Shown here in pieces: positions 1 to 7,401 of a DNA stretch of 64,000 nt; position 1 is the stretch's first letter; each line of letters starts with the position of its first letter. Made by a program: the position numbers and the translations under genes. This DNA comes from Candidatus Izemoplasmatales bacterium. GTDB lineage: Bacteria > Bacillota_I > Bacilli_A > Izemoplasmatales > Hujiaoplasmataceae. Location: contig JAQVVR010000001.1 of NCBI GenBank assembly GCA_028698875.1, positions 1-64,000 on the forward strand, written 5' to 3'. The notes beneath the pieces were generated by a model. The model saw nothing but the letters and a program-made list of their open reading frames with translations, ran no database searches and was not told where the DNA came from.

Positions 1-372
1 AAATTATGATGACTTCAAATACATTCACTTTTTCTACTTGGAATCCGAAAATAATAATCAAGCAATTCCAGAATCTGGGAATTGTATGTGAACCACACAC
101 AAAAAAGATACATAATCCGTGCGATACCAATTTCCATTTTTGGTTTTACCAATGATTTCATTCAAAACCCTTGGGCGGACAATATTTTTTTCAGTTGATT
201 GGTATGGTTGAGGGACATTGCAGCGCTTGGATTAATCGGTTTAATTCAGTAGGCCCGAGATGTCATCAATAGGTACAAAACACGGACTATGGGGTGAAAA
301 AAATAAACTTGTAGCCGTGTATAATGGAGGAAGTTTGTCAATAAACTATTTTTAAGAGAAAGGTGATGACAA
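1..372. other. Left-edge region without a supportable complete gene
   Basis: Frame 2 is open from the window edge to a TGA at 89-91, so the last 29 codons of a gene beginning outside the window could lie here; its residues are not recognisable. Frame 1 stays open from about 58 to 199 and reads like a short hydrophobic fragment, but it has no start and no ribosome site. The rest has stops in all frames. A TATAAT at 320-325 may be the -10 of the next gene, without a good -35. Decayed gene remnants are a possible reading; I cannot name one. Confidence 0.3.
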
Positions 373-750
373 ATGGTAAAGAAAAAGTTCGTAATGGTTT
401 TTGTTTGCTTATTTTATATGTGTTTACTTATTTGTTGTGATTCAGTTTATCCTTGTGAAGGACTAAAGATATCAAATGTTGATCCTATTGCTCAACATGA
501 ATCAATTGAAATTGAAATAACATATCCCAACATCGGAGGATCAATAGTAATAGGTTGGGAAAATGTGTCTTTGGAAATTATCAGTGGTGTAGATGTTGTT
601 TCAGTAGATGGATTAACTATTACGGGTTTATCTCCGGGAACCGCAGAAATAAAAATTAGCGCCACTACTATATTATCAGATGAAGCTATTGCCCAAGGCT
701 ACGAAGAAAAGATTTATAGTACAATGCTGGAAATTGTTGTTTATCAGTAG
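373..750 (+). CDS. Small secreted or lipid-anchored protein with Big_2-like domain
   Basis: A 125-residue protein starting at ATG 373 after AAAGGTGATG. Residues 1-22 form a basic then hydrophobic export signal ending in LLICCD. The Cys pair could be a lipobox, but the residue before each Cys is not the usual G/A/S, so lipidation is uncertain. The rest resembles one bacterial Ig-like (Big_2) domain: VDGLTITGLSPGTAEIKI around residues 78-95 matches the usual VDxxGVVTGLxxGTAxI pattern. Such domains are surface-exposed beta sandwiches for adhesion or as spacers. It stands alone, with a terminator behind it. Function unknown; the fold call is from pattern only. Confidence 0.6.
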   Translation: MVKKKFVMVFVCLFYMCLLICCDSVYPCEGLKISNVDPIAQHESIEIEITYPNIGGSIVIGWENVSLEIISGVDVVSVDGLTITGLSPGTAEIKISATTILSDEAIAQGYEEKIYSTMLEIVVYQ

Positions 751-798
751 ATTACTATCATTTCAAACAACTAATACAACATGTATATTTTAAGATGA

Positions 799-827
799 AT
801 CATCGATACGAAAAGGACGATGATTTT
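799..827 (+). terminator. Hairpin terminator after the Big_2-like gene
   Basis: Inverted arms 799-805 (ATCATCG) and 818-824 (CGATGAT) form a perfect 7-bp stem followed by a short T run. It lies about 50 bases after the stop at 750. Confidence 0.5.
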
Positions 828-874
828 CCACCCGAAATTTGGTGTCACAACATTCTTGACAATACCAACTTTAG

Positions 875-904
875 AAAGCACTTTAAAATATTGAAGTGCT
901 TTTT
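875..904 (+). terminator. Second hairpin terminator
   Basis: Arms 875-883 (AAAGCACTT) and 894-902 (AAGTGCTTT) are perfectly complementary with a 10-base loop and end in a T run. The A tract before it would also let it work on the opposite strand. Confidence 0.6.
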
Positions 905-960
905 AAATGATTATCCGCTAGTATTTCTTAACAAATATACTAGTTAAAATGTATGCTTAT

Positions 961-989
961 TTTACATTTATTGGTTAATGTGTTATAAT
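961..989 (+). promoter_or_regulatory. Sigma-A type promoter of the CBS gene
   Basis: TTTACA at 961-966, a 17-base spacer, and TATAAT at 984-989, about 65 bases before the CBS start codon. Confidence 0.7.
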
Positions 990-1055
990 AACTTTGTGAT
1001 AATTACTTAATATGATTATATTTGGTAGATTCCCTACTTAAGGAGGAAAGAGAAA

Positions 1056-1466
1056 ATGGATATCCTAGCTTTCATCAAACCAAAACAAGAAGTAATTTTT
1101 GTTTATGAAGATGAAACAATTAAAGAAGCTCTTGATAAAATGGAAAAATACCGTTTCGCCTCTATTCCCGTGTTGAATCGGAATGGAAATTTTGTTGGAA
1201 CGCTTACCGAAGGGGATTTGTTATGGCATATAAAAAACAATTCCGATTATCGAGCTTCCAAAGCCGAAAAAACATTAATTTCAACCGTCAATCGTTTTCG
1301 CGATTATGTTGTTATCAACTTTCATTCCAACATGGATGAATTAATAACTAAAGCATCAGACGAAAATTTCGTCCCCGTTATTGATGATCAAAATCAATTT
1401 ATGGGTATTATTACCCGAAAAACATTATTGAACTATTTCTTTGAACATAATTTCATTGTTCTGTAA
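1056..1466 (+). CDS. CBS-domain pair protein (DarB/CbpB-like)
   Basis: A 136-residue protein made almost only of two CBS motifs: FASIPVLNRNGNFVGTLTEG around residues 34-53 and FVPVIDDQNQFMGIITRK around 104-121. CBS pairs bind adenine nucleotides. The stand-alone size and the GIITRKTLL ending resemble the cyclic-di-AMP receptor DarB/CbpB of Bacillota, which links the nucleotide to (p)ppGpp synthesis and potassium control; the match is by pattern only. The start at 1056 has a strong AAGGAGGAAAG ribosome site. It is monocistronic, between its own promoter and a terminator. Confidence 0.75.
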   Translation: MDILAFIKPKQEVIFVYEDETIKEALDKMEKYRFASIPVLNRNGNFVGTLTEGDLLWHIKNNSDYRASKAEKTLISTVNRFRDYVVINFHSNMDELITKASDENFVPVIDDQNQFMGIITRKTLLNYFFEHNFIVL

Positions 1467-1483
1467 CCAAATTAGATTTTAAT

Positions 1484-1510
1484 TGCACCGCTTTGAGCTG
1501 GTGCTTTTTT
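1484..1510 (+). terminator. Terminator of the CBS gene
   Basis: GCACC at 1485-1489 pairs with GGTGC at 1500-1504, followed by TTTTTT. It lies directly behind the CBS stop codon and argues against any gene start at 1483. Confidence 0.7.
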
Positions 1511-1557
1511 CTTGGGAATATCGTCATATCCAACAATTCCCAGAGATGAGGTATATT

Positions 1558-2016
1558 ATGAACCCGACAAATGAAAAAAAATCGACAACGATGTCTGGCC
1601 AATTATTTGCCCCCTGTGGAATCAATTGTGGGGTGTGTGTTAGTTATTTGCGAAAACATAAGCCATGCGCTGGTTGTTTACAAGTTATCAATGGAAAATT
1701 ACCCCACCCAATGTGTAAAATTCGTTTTTGTGTACATGGGCATGATATCCTTCACTGTTTCGAATGCAAAACCTTCCCTTGCGAACGAATTAAGCATCTT
1801 GACTTGCGGTATCGTAAGAATTATGGAATCAGCTTAATATTAAACTCGCTTGCTGTGAAAGAAAATGGAGTCGAAACGTTTATGGAAAGAGAAGCCAGAA
1901 AATGGGAATGTCCATCCTGCCATGAACGACTTTCTATCCATCTGCCGAACTGTTGGAATTGTCAACAACCGAATCCGTTTTTCCCTTCGCCAAAGAACGC
2001 TGGCAAGACAAATTAA
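1558..2016 (+). CDS. Cys-rich DUF3795 protein with C-terminal zinc ribbon
   Basis: A 152-residue protein starting at ATG 1558, six bases after GAGG; longer starts fall in the preceding terminator. The N-terminal part has the DUF3795 layout: CGINCGVC (Cys20, 24, 27), CAGC (37, 40), then Cys53, 58, 67, 70 and 75. The C-terminal part has two CxxC pairs (ECPSC, NCWNC) typical of a zinc ribbon. DUF3795 has no established activity; the Cys spacing suggests zinc or an Fe-S cluster. It is not visibly linked to the neighbouring genes. Confidence 0.75.
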   Translation: MNPTNEKKSTTMSGQLFAPCGINCGVCVSYLRKHKPCAGCLQVINGKLPHPMCKIRFCVHGHDILHCFECKTFPCERIKHLDLRYRKNYGISLILNSLAVKENGVETFMEREARKWECPSCHERLSIHLPNCWNCQQPNPFFPSPKNAGKTN

Positions 2017-2077
2017 ACTTTTGGAGATATAATAATTATCCGGATATGAATATATATTTATTTTCATACACTTTTCC

Positions 2078-2106
2078 TTTTCATTTAAATGTCAATTTGA
2101 TATAAT
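2078..2106 (+). promoter_or_regulatory. Promoter of the branched-chain oxoacid operon
   Basis: TTTTCA at 2078-2083 (4/6 match to the -35 consensus), 17-base spacer, TATAAT at 2101-2106. The leader is about 45 bases long. Confidence 0.6.
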
Positions 2107-2111
2107 ATTCG

Positions 2112-2125
2112 TGTAAGCGTTTTCC
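2112..2125 (+). promoter_or_regulatory. Putative cre site (CcpA operator)
   Basis: TGTAAGCGTTTTCC fits the catabolite-responsive element consensus TGWAANCGNTNWCA at 13 of 14 positions (last base C instead of A). It starts six bases after the -10, where bound CcpA would block RNA polymerase. This suggests repression of amino-acid fermentation when sugars are available. No ccpA is in the window. Confidence 0.55.
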
Positions 2126-2159
2126 GACAAGATACTATAAAATAACAAAGGAGGAAAGT

Positions 2160-3230
2160 ATGAACAAGTTTGATTACATGGAAAAATACGGGTACGAACA
2201 GTTGATTTATTTTTACGACAAGACGACTGGACTCAAAGGGATAACTTGCATCCATGATACAACGCTTGGTCCGGCTCTTGGTGGAACAAGATTATGGAAT
2301 TATGCATCCGAAGATGACGCTGTGCTTGATTGCCTGCGGCTTGCTCGAGGAATGACATTCAAAGCAGCGGCTGCCGGTTTAAATCTTGGCGGTGGCAAGA
2401 CAGTCTTGATTGGTGATGCTAGCAAAGTAAAATGTGAAGCCTATTTCCGCGCCCTCGGACGCTATGTTCAAAGTCTTAATGGTCGGTATATTACCGCCGA
2501 AGATGTCAACACAAATACCAAAGATATGGATTACGTTTACATGGAAACCGATCACGTTGTTGGTCTTGAGGGAAAATCAGGAAACCCATCTCCAATAACT
2601 GCAGTTGGTGTTTTTCATGGAATTCGTGCTTCTTTGAAATATGCGTTTGGAAATGATGATATCTCTCAATACACATTTGCCGTACAAGGAGCAGGAGAAA
2701 CCGGGTATTATCTCATCAAAAAACTTATTGAAGCAAAAGCTAAAAAAATTTATTTTTCCGAAATTAATCCGTCTCATATCGAAAGAATGAATACTGAGCA
2801 TCCGGAAGTTGAGATTGTCGAACCAGATAAAATTTATGATATGGATGTCGATGTCTTTTCTCCTTGTGCTTTTGGAGCGATTCTTAATGATGTAAGCATT
2901 CCTCGTATAAAAGCAAAGATCATTGCTGGTTCAGCAAATAATGTTTTGTTTGATGAAGAAAAACATGGACCTATGATTAAAGAAAAGGGGATCCTTTATG
3001 CACCCGATTTTGTTATTAATGCGGGTGGACTTATCAACGTTTATCATGAAATCATTGGATATAATGCTGAAAAGGCGATGCGGGATACAGAAAAAATTTA
3101 TGATCGTTTATTAGAAATCTATGCAATCTCTGACAAAGAAAACACCGATACCAATACCGCAGCCAATATATATGCAAAAAATCGGATGAGAACTATTAAT
3201 CATCTGCATGCCAATTACATTCCGTATTAG
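2160..3230 (+). CDS. bcd: Leucine/valine dehydrogenase (Glu/Leu/Phe/Val family)
   Basis: A 356-residue NAD-dependent branched-chain amino acid dehydrogenase, the usual family length. It converts leucine, isoleucine or valine to 2-oxoacids plus ammonia in the cytosol. Visible motifs: LGPALGGTRLW at 36-46, substrate Lys68, GLNLGGGK with catalytic Lys80, and the dinucleotide loop GAGETG at 177-182. Its start has a strong AAAGGAGGAAAG site. It is the first gene of an operon that feeds its 2-oxoacid products to the oxidoreductase encoded downstream. The substrate range cannot be read from sequence alone. Confidence 0.93.
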   Translation: MNKFDYMEKYGYEQLIYFYDKTTGLKGITCIHDTTLGPALGGTRLWNYASEDDAVLDCLRLARGMTFKAAAAGLNLGGGKTVLIGDASKVKCEAYFRALGRYVQSLNGRYITAEDVNTNTKDMDYVYMETDHVVGLEGKSGNPSPITAVGVFHGIRASLKYAFGNDDISQYTFAVQGAGETGYYLIKKLIEAKAKKIYFSEINPSHIERMNTEHPEVEIVEPDKIYDMDVDVFSPCAFGAILNDVSIPRIKAKIIAGSANNVLFDEEKHGPMIKEKGILYAPDFVINAGGLINVYHEIIGYNAEKAMRDTEKIYDRLLEIYAISDKENTDTNTAANIYAKNRMRTINHLHANYIPY

Positions 3231-3233
3231 TAA

Positions 3234-3884
3234 ATGAAACGAATCACTTTCATTACTGGGTATTTTGGCAGCGGAAAGACTGAAATTGCCCTCAACCTGG
3301 CAGTCCAAAAACGAGTAAATATCTTATTGGATCTTGACATTGTCAATCCATATTTCCGCAGTCGTGAGCAAGAACCACTTCTCAAAGAACTGGGAATAAG
3401 AACCATTTCATCTGGCCTTGTCAACTCGCCTCACGCTGATTTGCCGTTTCTTGCCAAAGAAGTATATATTCCCTTCCACGACCAATCCCTTTCTGCCGTC
3501 TATGATCTGGGCGGTTCTGGTTCTGGAGCGAGATTAATTAGACAGTTTAAAGATTACCTTCCCAATGATGAGGTAGACCTTTTGTTCTGCGTTAATATTA
3601 ATCGTGAGGTTACTGATACAGCTGAAAAAATAATTGAAGAAATCCATATTATTGAATCATCTGGAGGCGTTCGTCCCACTGGGTTAATCAATAATTCCAA
3701 TTTTCTCAAAGAAACAACTGTTCAAGACATTATTGCGGGCGAAAAAGTCCTATTGTCTGTTGCAAAAGCCACAAAATTACCAATCGTTTATACGGGAGTT
3801 GTATCTTCCATAGATAGCGATGACTTTCATGTGGCGGGTGAAAAAATCATTTTAAAATTATACTTTAATAAGCATTGGCTATAA
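3234..3884 (+). CDS. ParA/MinD-like P-loop ATPase of unknown role
   Basis: A 216-residue P-loop protein. The Walker A motif GYFGSGKT is at residues 9-16, LLDLDIVNPYFRSRE follows the first core strand, and YDLGGSGSGARLI looks like a Walker B-type region. The fold resembles the deviant-Walker ParA/CobQ ATPases, but the signature second Lys near the start of the P-loop is absent. It starts three bases after the dehydrogenase stop with no clear ribosome site, so coupled translation is likely. Its place before the oxidoreductase genes suggests an accessory role (cluster or cofactor handling, or regulation), but this is inference only. Confidence 0.7.
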   Translation: MKRITFITGYFGSGKTEIALNLAVQKRVNILLDLDIVNPYFRSREQEPLLKELGIRTISSGLVNSPHADLPFLAKEVYIPFHDQSLSAVYDLGGSGSGARLIRQFKDYLPNDEVDLLFCVNINREVTDTAEKIIEEIHIIESSGGVRPTGLINNSNFLKETTVQDIIAGEKVLLSVAKATKLPIVYTGVVSSIDSDDFHVAGEKIILKLYFNKHWL

Positions 3885-3894
3885 GGAGGAACTC

Positions 3895-4113
3895 ATGCCA
3901 AAAGGAATACTGACGTTTGAGACCGAAAAATGCAAAGGCTGCGGTTTATGCGTAGCTTTTTGTCCGGTCAAAATTCTTTATCTTGACAAAAGCACTATGA
4001 ATCAATCTGGTTACAACATTATCAAAATTACGGATCCAGACAAGTGTATCGCTTGTGCGACTTGCGCTTTGATGTGTCCCGATTCAATTATCACAGTGGA
4101 GGTAAATAACTAA
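3895..4113 (+). CDS. 2x[4Fe-4S] ferredoxin subunit of 2-oxoacid:ferredoxin oxidoreductase
   Basis: A 72-residue delta-type subunit with two classical cluster motifs, CKGCGLCVAFCP (around residues 13-24) and CIACATCALMCP (around 46-57). It passes electrons from the TPP subunit to free ferredoxin. A strong AAGGAGG site precedes ATG 3895. Its TAA overlaps the next ATG (TAATG), a sign of coupled translation. The four-gene order delta-alpha-beta-gamma matches VOR/KOR-type enzymes of anaerobes. Confidence 0.92.
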   Translation: MPKGILTFETEKCKGCGLCVAFCPVKILYLDKSTMNQSGYNIIKITDPDKCIACATCALMCPDSIITVEVNN

Positions 4114-5183
4114 TGGCTAAACAATTGATGAAAGGCAACGAAGCGATTGCTAGAGCGGCAATGCTTGGGGGTCTTGATGCTTTTTTTGGTTATCCGATTA
4201 CTCCACAAAATGAAGTGCCTGAGTATTTATCTCGGTACATGCTCGAAGAAGGAAAAGTATTTGTCCAATCAGAATCAGAAGTTGCCGCCATTAATATGGT
4301 ATATGGTGCAGCCGCGGCTGGATTTAGAGCTATGACATCATCATCTTCGCCGGGAATCGCACTTAAGCAAGAAGGAATAACTTATTTGTGCGGAAGCGAA
4401 TTACCTTGCGTTATTTGTTCAGTCATGCGTGGGGGACCCGGACTCGGAAGTATTCAGCCATCACAAGGTGACTATAATCAAGCAACAAGGGGTGGTGGCA
4501 ATGGTGATTATCATGTTATCGTGTTTGCCCCAGAAACAATTCAAGAAACAATCGACATTATGAAAGAAGCTTTTGACATTGCCGATTATTACCGTAATCC
4601 GGTTATGATTCTTGTGGATGGTCTTATTGGTCAAATGATGGAATCGGTCGATTTAACAAGACCAGTTAAAAAACGTTTTCTCCCAGAAAAGGATTTTGCG
4701 ACCACAGGAACTAATCATCATAATAAACGAAATGTCGTAAACTCATTATATTTAGAATCAGCTGAATTAGAAGCACATAATTTAGCACTTAAGAAAAAAT
4801 ATGATAAAGTGATTATCAATGATACTCGATATGAACTAATCAATATGGAAGATCCTGATTATGTTATCGTTGCTTTTGGAACAATGTCACGCGTATGTCG
4901 ATCTGCCATCGAAACGTTGTCGGAAAAGAAAATTCGTGTGGGTATTATCCGACCAATTTCGTTATGGCCGTTTCCTAACCGTGCTTTTGAAACATTAGAA
5001 GCTCCGCATCTAAAAGGAATATTAGTAGTCGAAATGAACCTTGGACAAATGCTAACGGATGTAATCGTAGCTAATAACGGTAAATATCCAATCGGTTTTT
5101 ATGGTCGTGCCGGTGGTGTGGTCCCTGATCCATCCAACGTTGTCGATGCGATTGTGCACTTTAAGGATTTGGTGGTGAAATAA
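4113..5183 (+). CDS. vorB: 2-oxoacid:ferredoxin oxidoreductase alpha subunit (VorB-type)
   Basis: A 356-residue alpha subunit with the pyruvate:ferredoxin oxidoreductase domain I start (MKGNEAIARAAMLGG, FFGYPITPQNE) and the C-terminal transketolase-like region (YVIVAFGTMSRV, GIIRPISLWPFP). Together with the subunits around it, it oxidatively decarboxylates 2-oxoacids to acyl-CoA. Operon context with leucine dehydrogenase and Ptb/Buk favours 2-oxoisovalerate and related branched substrates (VOR) over 2-oxoglutarate (KOR), which it otherwise resembles. It starts in a TAATG overlap and ends in another. Confidence 0.88.
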   Translation: MAKQLMKGNEAIARAAMLGGLDAFFGYPITPQNEVPEYLSRYMLEEGKVFVQSESEVAAINMVYGAAAAGFRAMTSSSSPGIALKQEGITYLCGSELPCVICSVMRGGPGLGSIQPSQGDYNQATRGGGNGDYHVIVFAPETIQETIDIMKEAFDIADYYRNPVMILVDGLIGQMMESVDLTRPVKKRFLPEKDFATTGTNHHNKRNVVNSLYLESAELEAHNLALKKKYDKVIINDTRYELINMEDPDYVIVAFGTMSRVCRSAIETLSEKKIRVGIIRPISLWPFPNRAFETLEAPHLKGILVVEMNLGQMLTDVIVANNGKYPIGFYGRAGGVVPDPSNVVDAIVHFKDLVVK

Positions 5184-5935
5184 TGGATATTAAATATAAA
5201 AAAACTAATGGTTTGACTGATACCCCGCTATCATATTGCCCAGGATGTTCGCATGGAATCGTTCATAAACTGGTCGCTGAAACACTAGAAGAACTCGGAG
5301 TTTTAGGGGAGACAATTGCTATTGCAAGCGTTGGTTGTTCAGTATTTTCATACAAATTTTTTAACGTTGATGCGGTTCAAGCCGCCCATGGACGGGCTTG
5401 CGCAGTCGCAACTGGTGTGAAACGTAATCTTCCTGATCGAATTGTTTTTACCTATCAAGGTGATGGTGATTTAGCATCTATAGGAATTGCGGAAACAATT
5501 CATGCAGCTAACCGTAAAGAAAATATCACCGTAATCTTTATCAATAATTGTATTTATGGGATGACTGGTGGCCAAATGGCCCCAACTTCATTAATTGGTC
5601 AAAAAACCACGACCTCTCAGACGGGAAGAAAATCTGATGTCCATGGTAATCCAATCCACATCAGCGAAATGTTTTCACAAATTGAAGGCGTCGCTTATTT
5701 GGAACGTGTTTCTGTTTGTAATCCTCGTCAAGTACGTAATGCTAAGAAAGCTATCAAAAAAGCATTTACTTACCAAATGGAGAAAAAAGGTTTCACCATG
5801 ATTGAAGTTTTATCTAGTTGTCCAGTTAATTGGGGTATGACTCCCGTTGATGCATTAAAGTGGATTGAAGAAAAAATGACTCCCGTCTTCCCGCTCAAAG
5901 TTTTTAAAGATTTGGGGGATGAGAAAAATGTGTAA
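5183..5935 (+). CDS. 2-oxoacid:ferredoxin oxidoreductase beta subunit (TPP-binding)
   Basis: A 250-residue beta subunit that carries thiamine pyrophosphate. CPGCSHGIVHK near residue 20 is the usual N-terminal motif, HGRACAVATGVKR precedes the cofactor site, and GDGDLASIGIAET with NNCIYGMTGGQ is the GDG-to-N TPP motif. The large pyruvate enzyme is fused into one chain; this split form is typical of VOR/KOR. Start overlaps the alpha-subunit stop, and the end overlaps the gamma-subunit start by eight bases. Confidence 0.92.
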   Translation: MDIKYKKTNGLTDTPLSYCPGCSHGIVHKLVAETLEELGVLGETIAIASVGCSVFSYKFFNVDAVQAAHGRACAVATGVKRNLPDRIVFTYQGDGDLASIGIAETIHAANRKENITVIFINNCIYGMTGGQMAPTSLIGQKTTTSQTGRKSDVHGNPIHISEMFSQIEGVAYLERVSVCNPRQVRNAKKAIKKAFTYQMEKKGFTMIEVLSSCPVNWGMTPVDALKWIEEKMTPVFPLKVFKDLGDEKNV

Positions 5936-6482
5936 AGCAATCAACATAAGAGTCGCTGGTTTTGGTGGTCAAGGCGTCATGATGACAGGACAATTGATGG
6001 CTTACTGCGCAACTTATGAAAATATGTTTAGTCTTTGGGTTCCTTCATATGGACCAGAAACCAGAGGCGGAACAGCTAATTGTTCAGTCATCGTTTCTAC
6101 TAAAACAATTGCCTCCCCAGTTTTTATGAATGCCGATGTTTTAATTGCATTTAATTTACCATCACTCACAAAGTATATGAATATGGTCGTTGACACTGGT
6201 GTCATATTGTATAATTCATCAATGATTAAGGACCCAGTAATTAAACAAGGTATTAAAGCTTTCGGAATTCCCGTTAATGATATCGCTATCGGCTTGGGGA
6301 CGATTCAAGTAAGCAACATGGTAATGCTTGGTGCTTATATGGAATTTTCAGGTTTATTTAGTGATCAAACCGTCGAAAAAGTCTTGGAAAAGTTTTTGGG
6401 TGAAAAGAAAGCTCACTTGTTAGGAATTAACAAACAGGCAATTCAAGCTGGAAGAGAAGCGATGATTGCGGTAAAGGAGTGA
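5928..6482 (+). CDS. 2-oxoacid:ferredoxin oxidoreductase gamma subunit
   Basis: A 184-residue gamma subunit. RVAGFGGQGVMMTGQLM near the N-terminus is the family hallmark, and VPSYGPETRGGTANC follows. I prefer ATG 5928 over 5919 because the G-rich site at 5913-5918 then has workable spacing; 5919 would add three residues. It completes the four-subunit enzyme, and its end leads straight into ptb four bases later. Confidence 0.9.
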   Translation: MCKAINIRVAGFGGQGVMMTGQLMAYCATYENMFSLWVPSYGPETRGGTANCSVIVSTKTIASPVFMNADVLIAFNLPSLTKYMNMVVDTGVILYNSSMIKDPVIKQGIKAFGIPVNDIAIGLGTIQVSNMVMLGAYMEFSGLFSDQTVEKVLEKFLGEKKAHLLGINKQAIQAGREAMIAVKE

Positions 6483-6486
6483 AACG

Positions 6487-7401
6487 GTGAAATCAGTCAA
6501 CGAATTATTATATAAGGCAAAAGCCCTGCCAAAACAAAGAATAGCTGTCGTTTTTGCCCATGATGAGTTTGTTATGGACGCCGTCAAAGCCACTTGTGAC
6601 TTAGGCATCATTTCTCCCATTTTAATTGGCCAAGCACAAGTTATTTCCGATTTAATAAAGAAACTTAATATTACTGAACCATGTGAAATAATCGACGAGA
6701 ATGATGGTGAAAAAGCCTCAAGAATCGCCGTTGATTTGGTAAACGCACACAAGGCCGATGTATTGATGAAAGGCCTTTTAGACACTAAAATATTATTGAA
6801 GGCTGTTGTTAATAGCGAATGGGGAATAAAGGATGCCAAGTTGCTTTCCCATGTCGGCTTAGTTTCATTCCAAGGATTTGATCGGGTTTTATTTGCAACA
6901 GATGGAGCAATGAATATCTATCCAACTGTCGAAGAAAAAATTATGATTGTTGAAAACGCTGTTAAGTTAACCCGACTATTGGGATACAAAAACACCCATG
7001 TTGGATTAGTGTCAGCGGTCGAAAAGGTTAATCCGAAAATCATTTCGACCGTTGAAGCCGATGCCATCAAAAATCACTTTTTGGCTATCAAGCCTACCGA
7101 TTTTGTAGTCGATGGTCCGTTTGCAGTTGACAATCTTGTTTCCCTTGATTCAGTGAAGCATAAGGGACTTAGCAGTCCCGTGGCGGGAATCGCCGATGTT
7201 CTTGTATTCCCCAATCTCGATGGTGGTAATATATTTTACAAAACATGCGTTTTTCTTGGCAATGCTGATGCGGCAGGAATTGTTATCGGCGCAAAAGTCC
7301 CAATTGTTTTAACTAGTCGCGCTGATTCGGCGGACACAAAAACAAATTCAATCGCGTTAGGAGTGATTTGTGGTTATGGATTATCTATTACTCGTCATTA
7401 A
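6487..7401 (+). CDS. ptb: Phosphate butyryltransferase
   Basis: A 304-residue enzyme of the phosphate acetyl/butaryl transferase family, starting at GTG 6487 after AAAGGAGTG. It exchanges CoA of butyryl-, isobutyryl- or isovaleryl-CoA for phosphate. Family features: VLMKGLLDTKILLKAV near 94-109, LSHVGLV, and the C-terminal VPIVLTSRADS followed by serine- and alanine-rich turns. The butyrate kinase downstream overlaps its 3' end by 32 bases, the classical ptb-buk pair. Here it probably works on branched acyl-CoA made by the upstream oxidoreductase. Confidence 0.93.
   Translation: MKSVNELLYKAKALPKQRIAVVFAHDEFVMDAVKATCDLGIISPILIGQAQVISDLIKKLNITEPCEIIDENDGEKASRIAVDLVNAHKADVLMKGLLDTKILLKAVVNSEWGIKDAKLLSHVGLVSFQGFDRVLFATDGAMNIYPTVEEKIMIVENAVKLTRLLGYKNTHVGLVSAVEKVNPKIISTVEADAIKNHFLAIKPTDFVVDGPFAVDNLVSLDSVKHKGLSSPVAGIADVLVFPNLDGGNIFYKTCVFLGNADAAGIVIGAKVPIVLTSRADSADTKTNSIALGVICGYGLSITRH

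Larger units (their letters stand above)
751..1055. other. Intergenic region with two hairpins and a promoter
   Basis: No coding sequence is seen. It holds the hairpin at 799-827, a second stem-loop with a T tail at 875-904, and the promoter at 961-989 that serves the CBS protein. Confidence 0.6.

Noticed and set aside
1483-1557. Upstream TTG start for the DUF3795 gene
   Set aside because: It lies inside the terminator hairpin of the CBS gene and has no ribosome site; ATG 1558 has one.
6420-6839. 139-codon frame on the minus strand
   Set aside because: Antisense to the gamma subunit end and ptb, both clearly coding.
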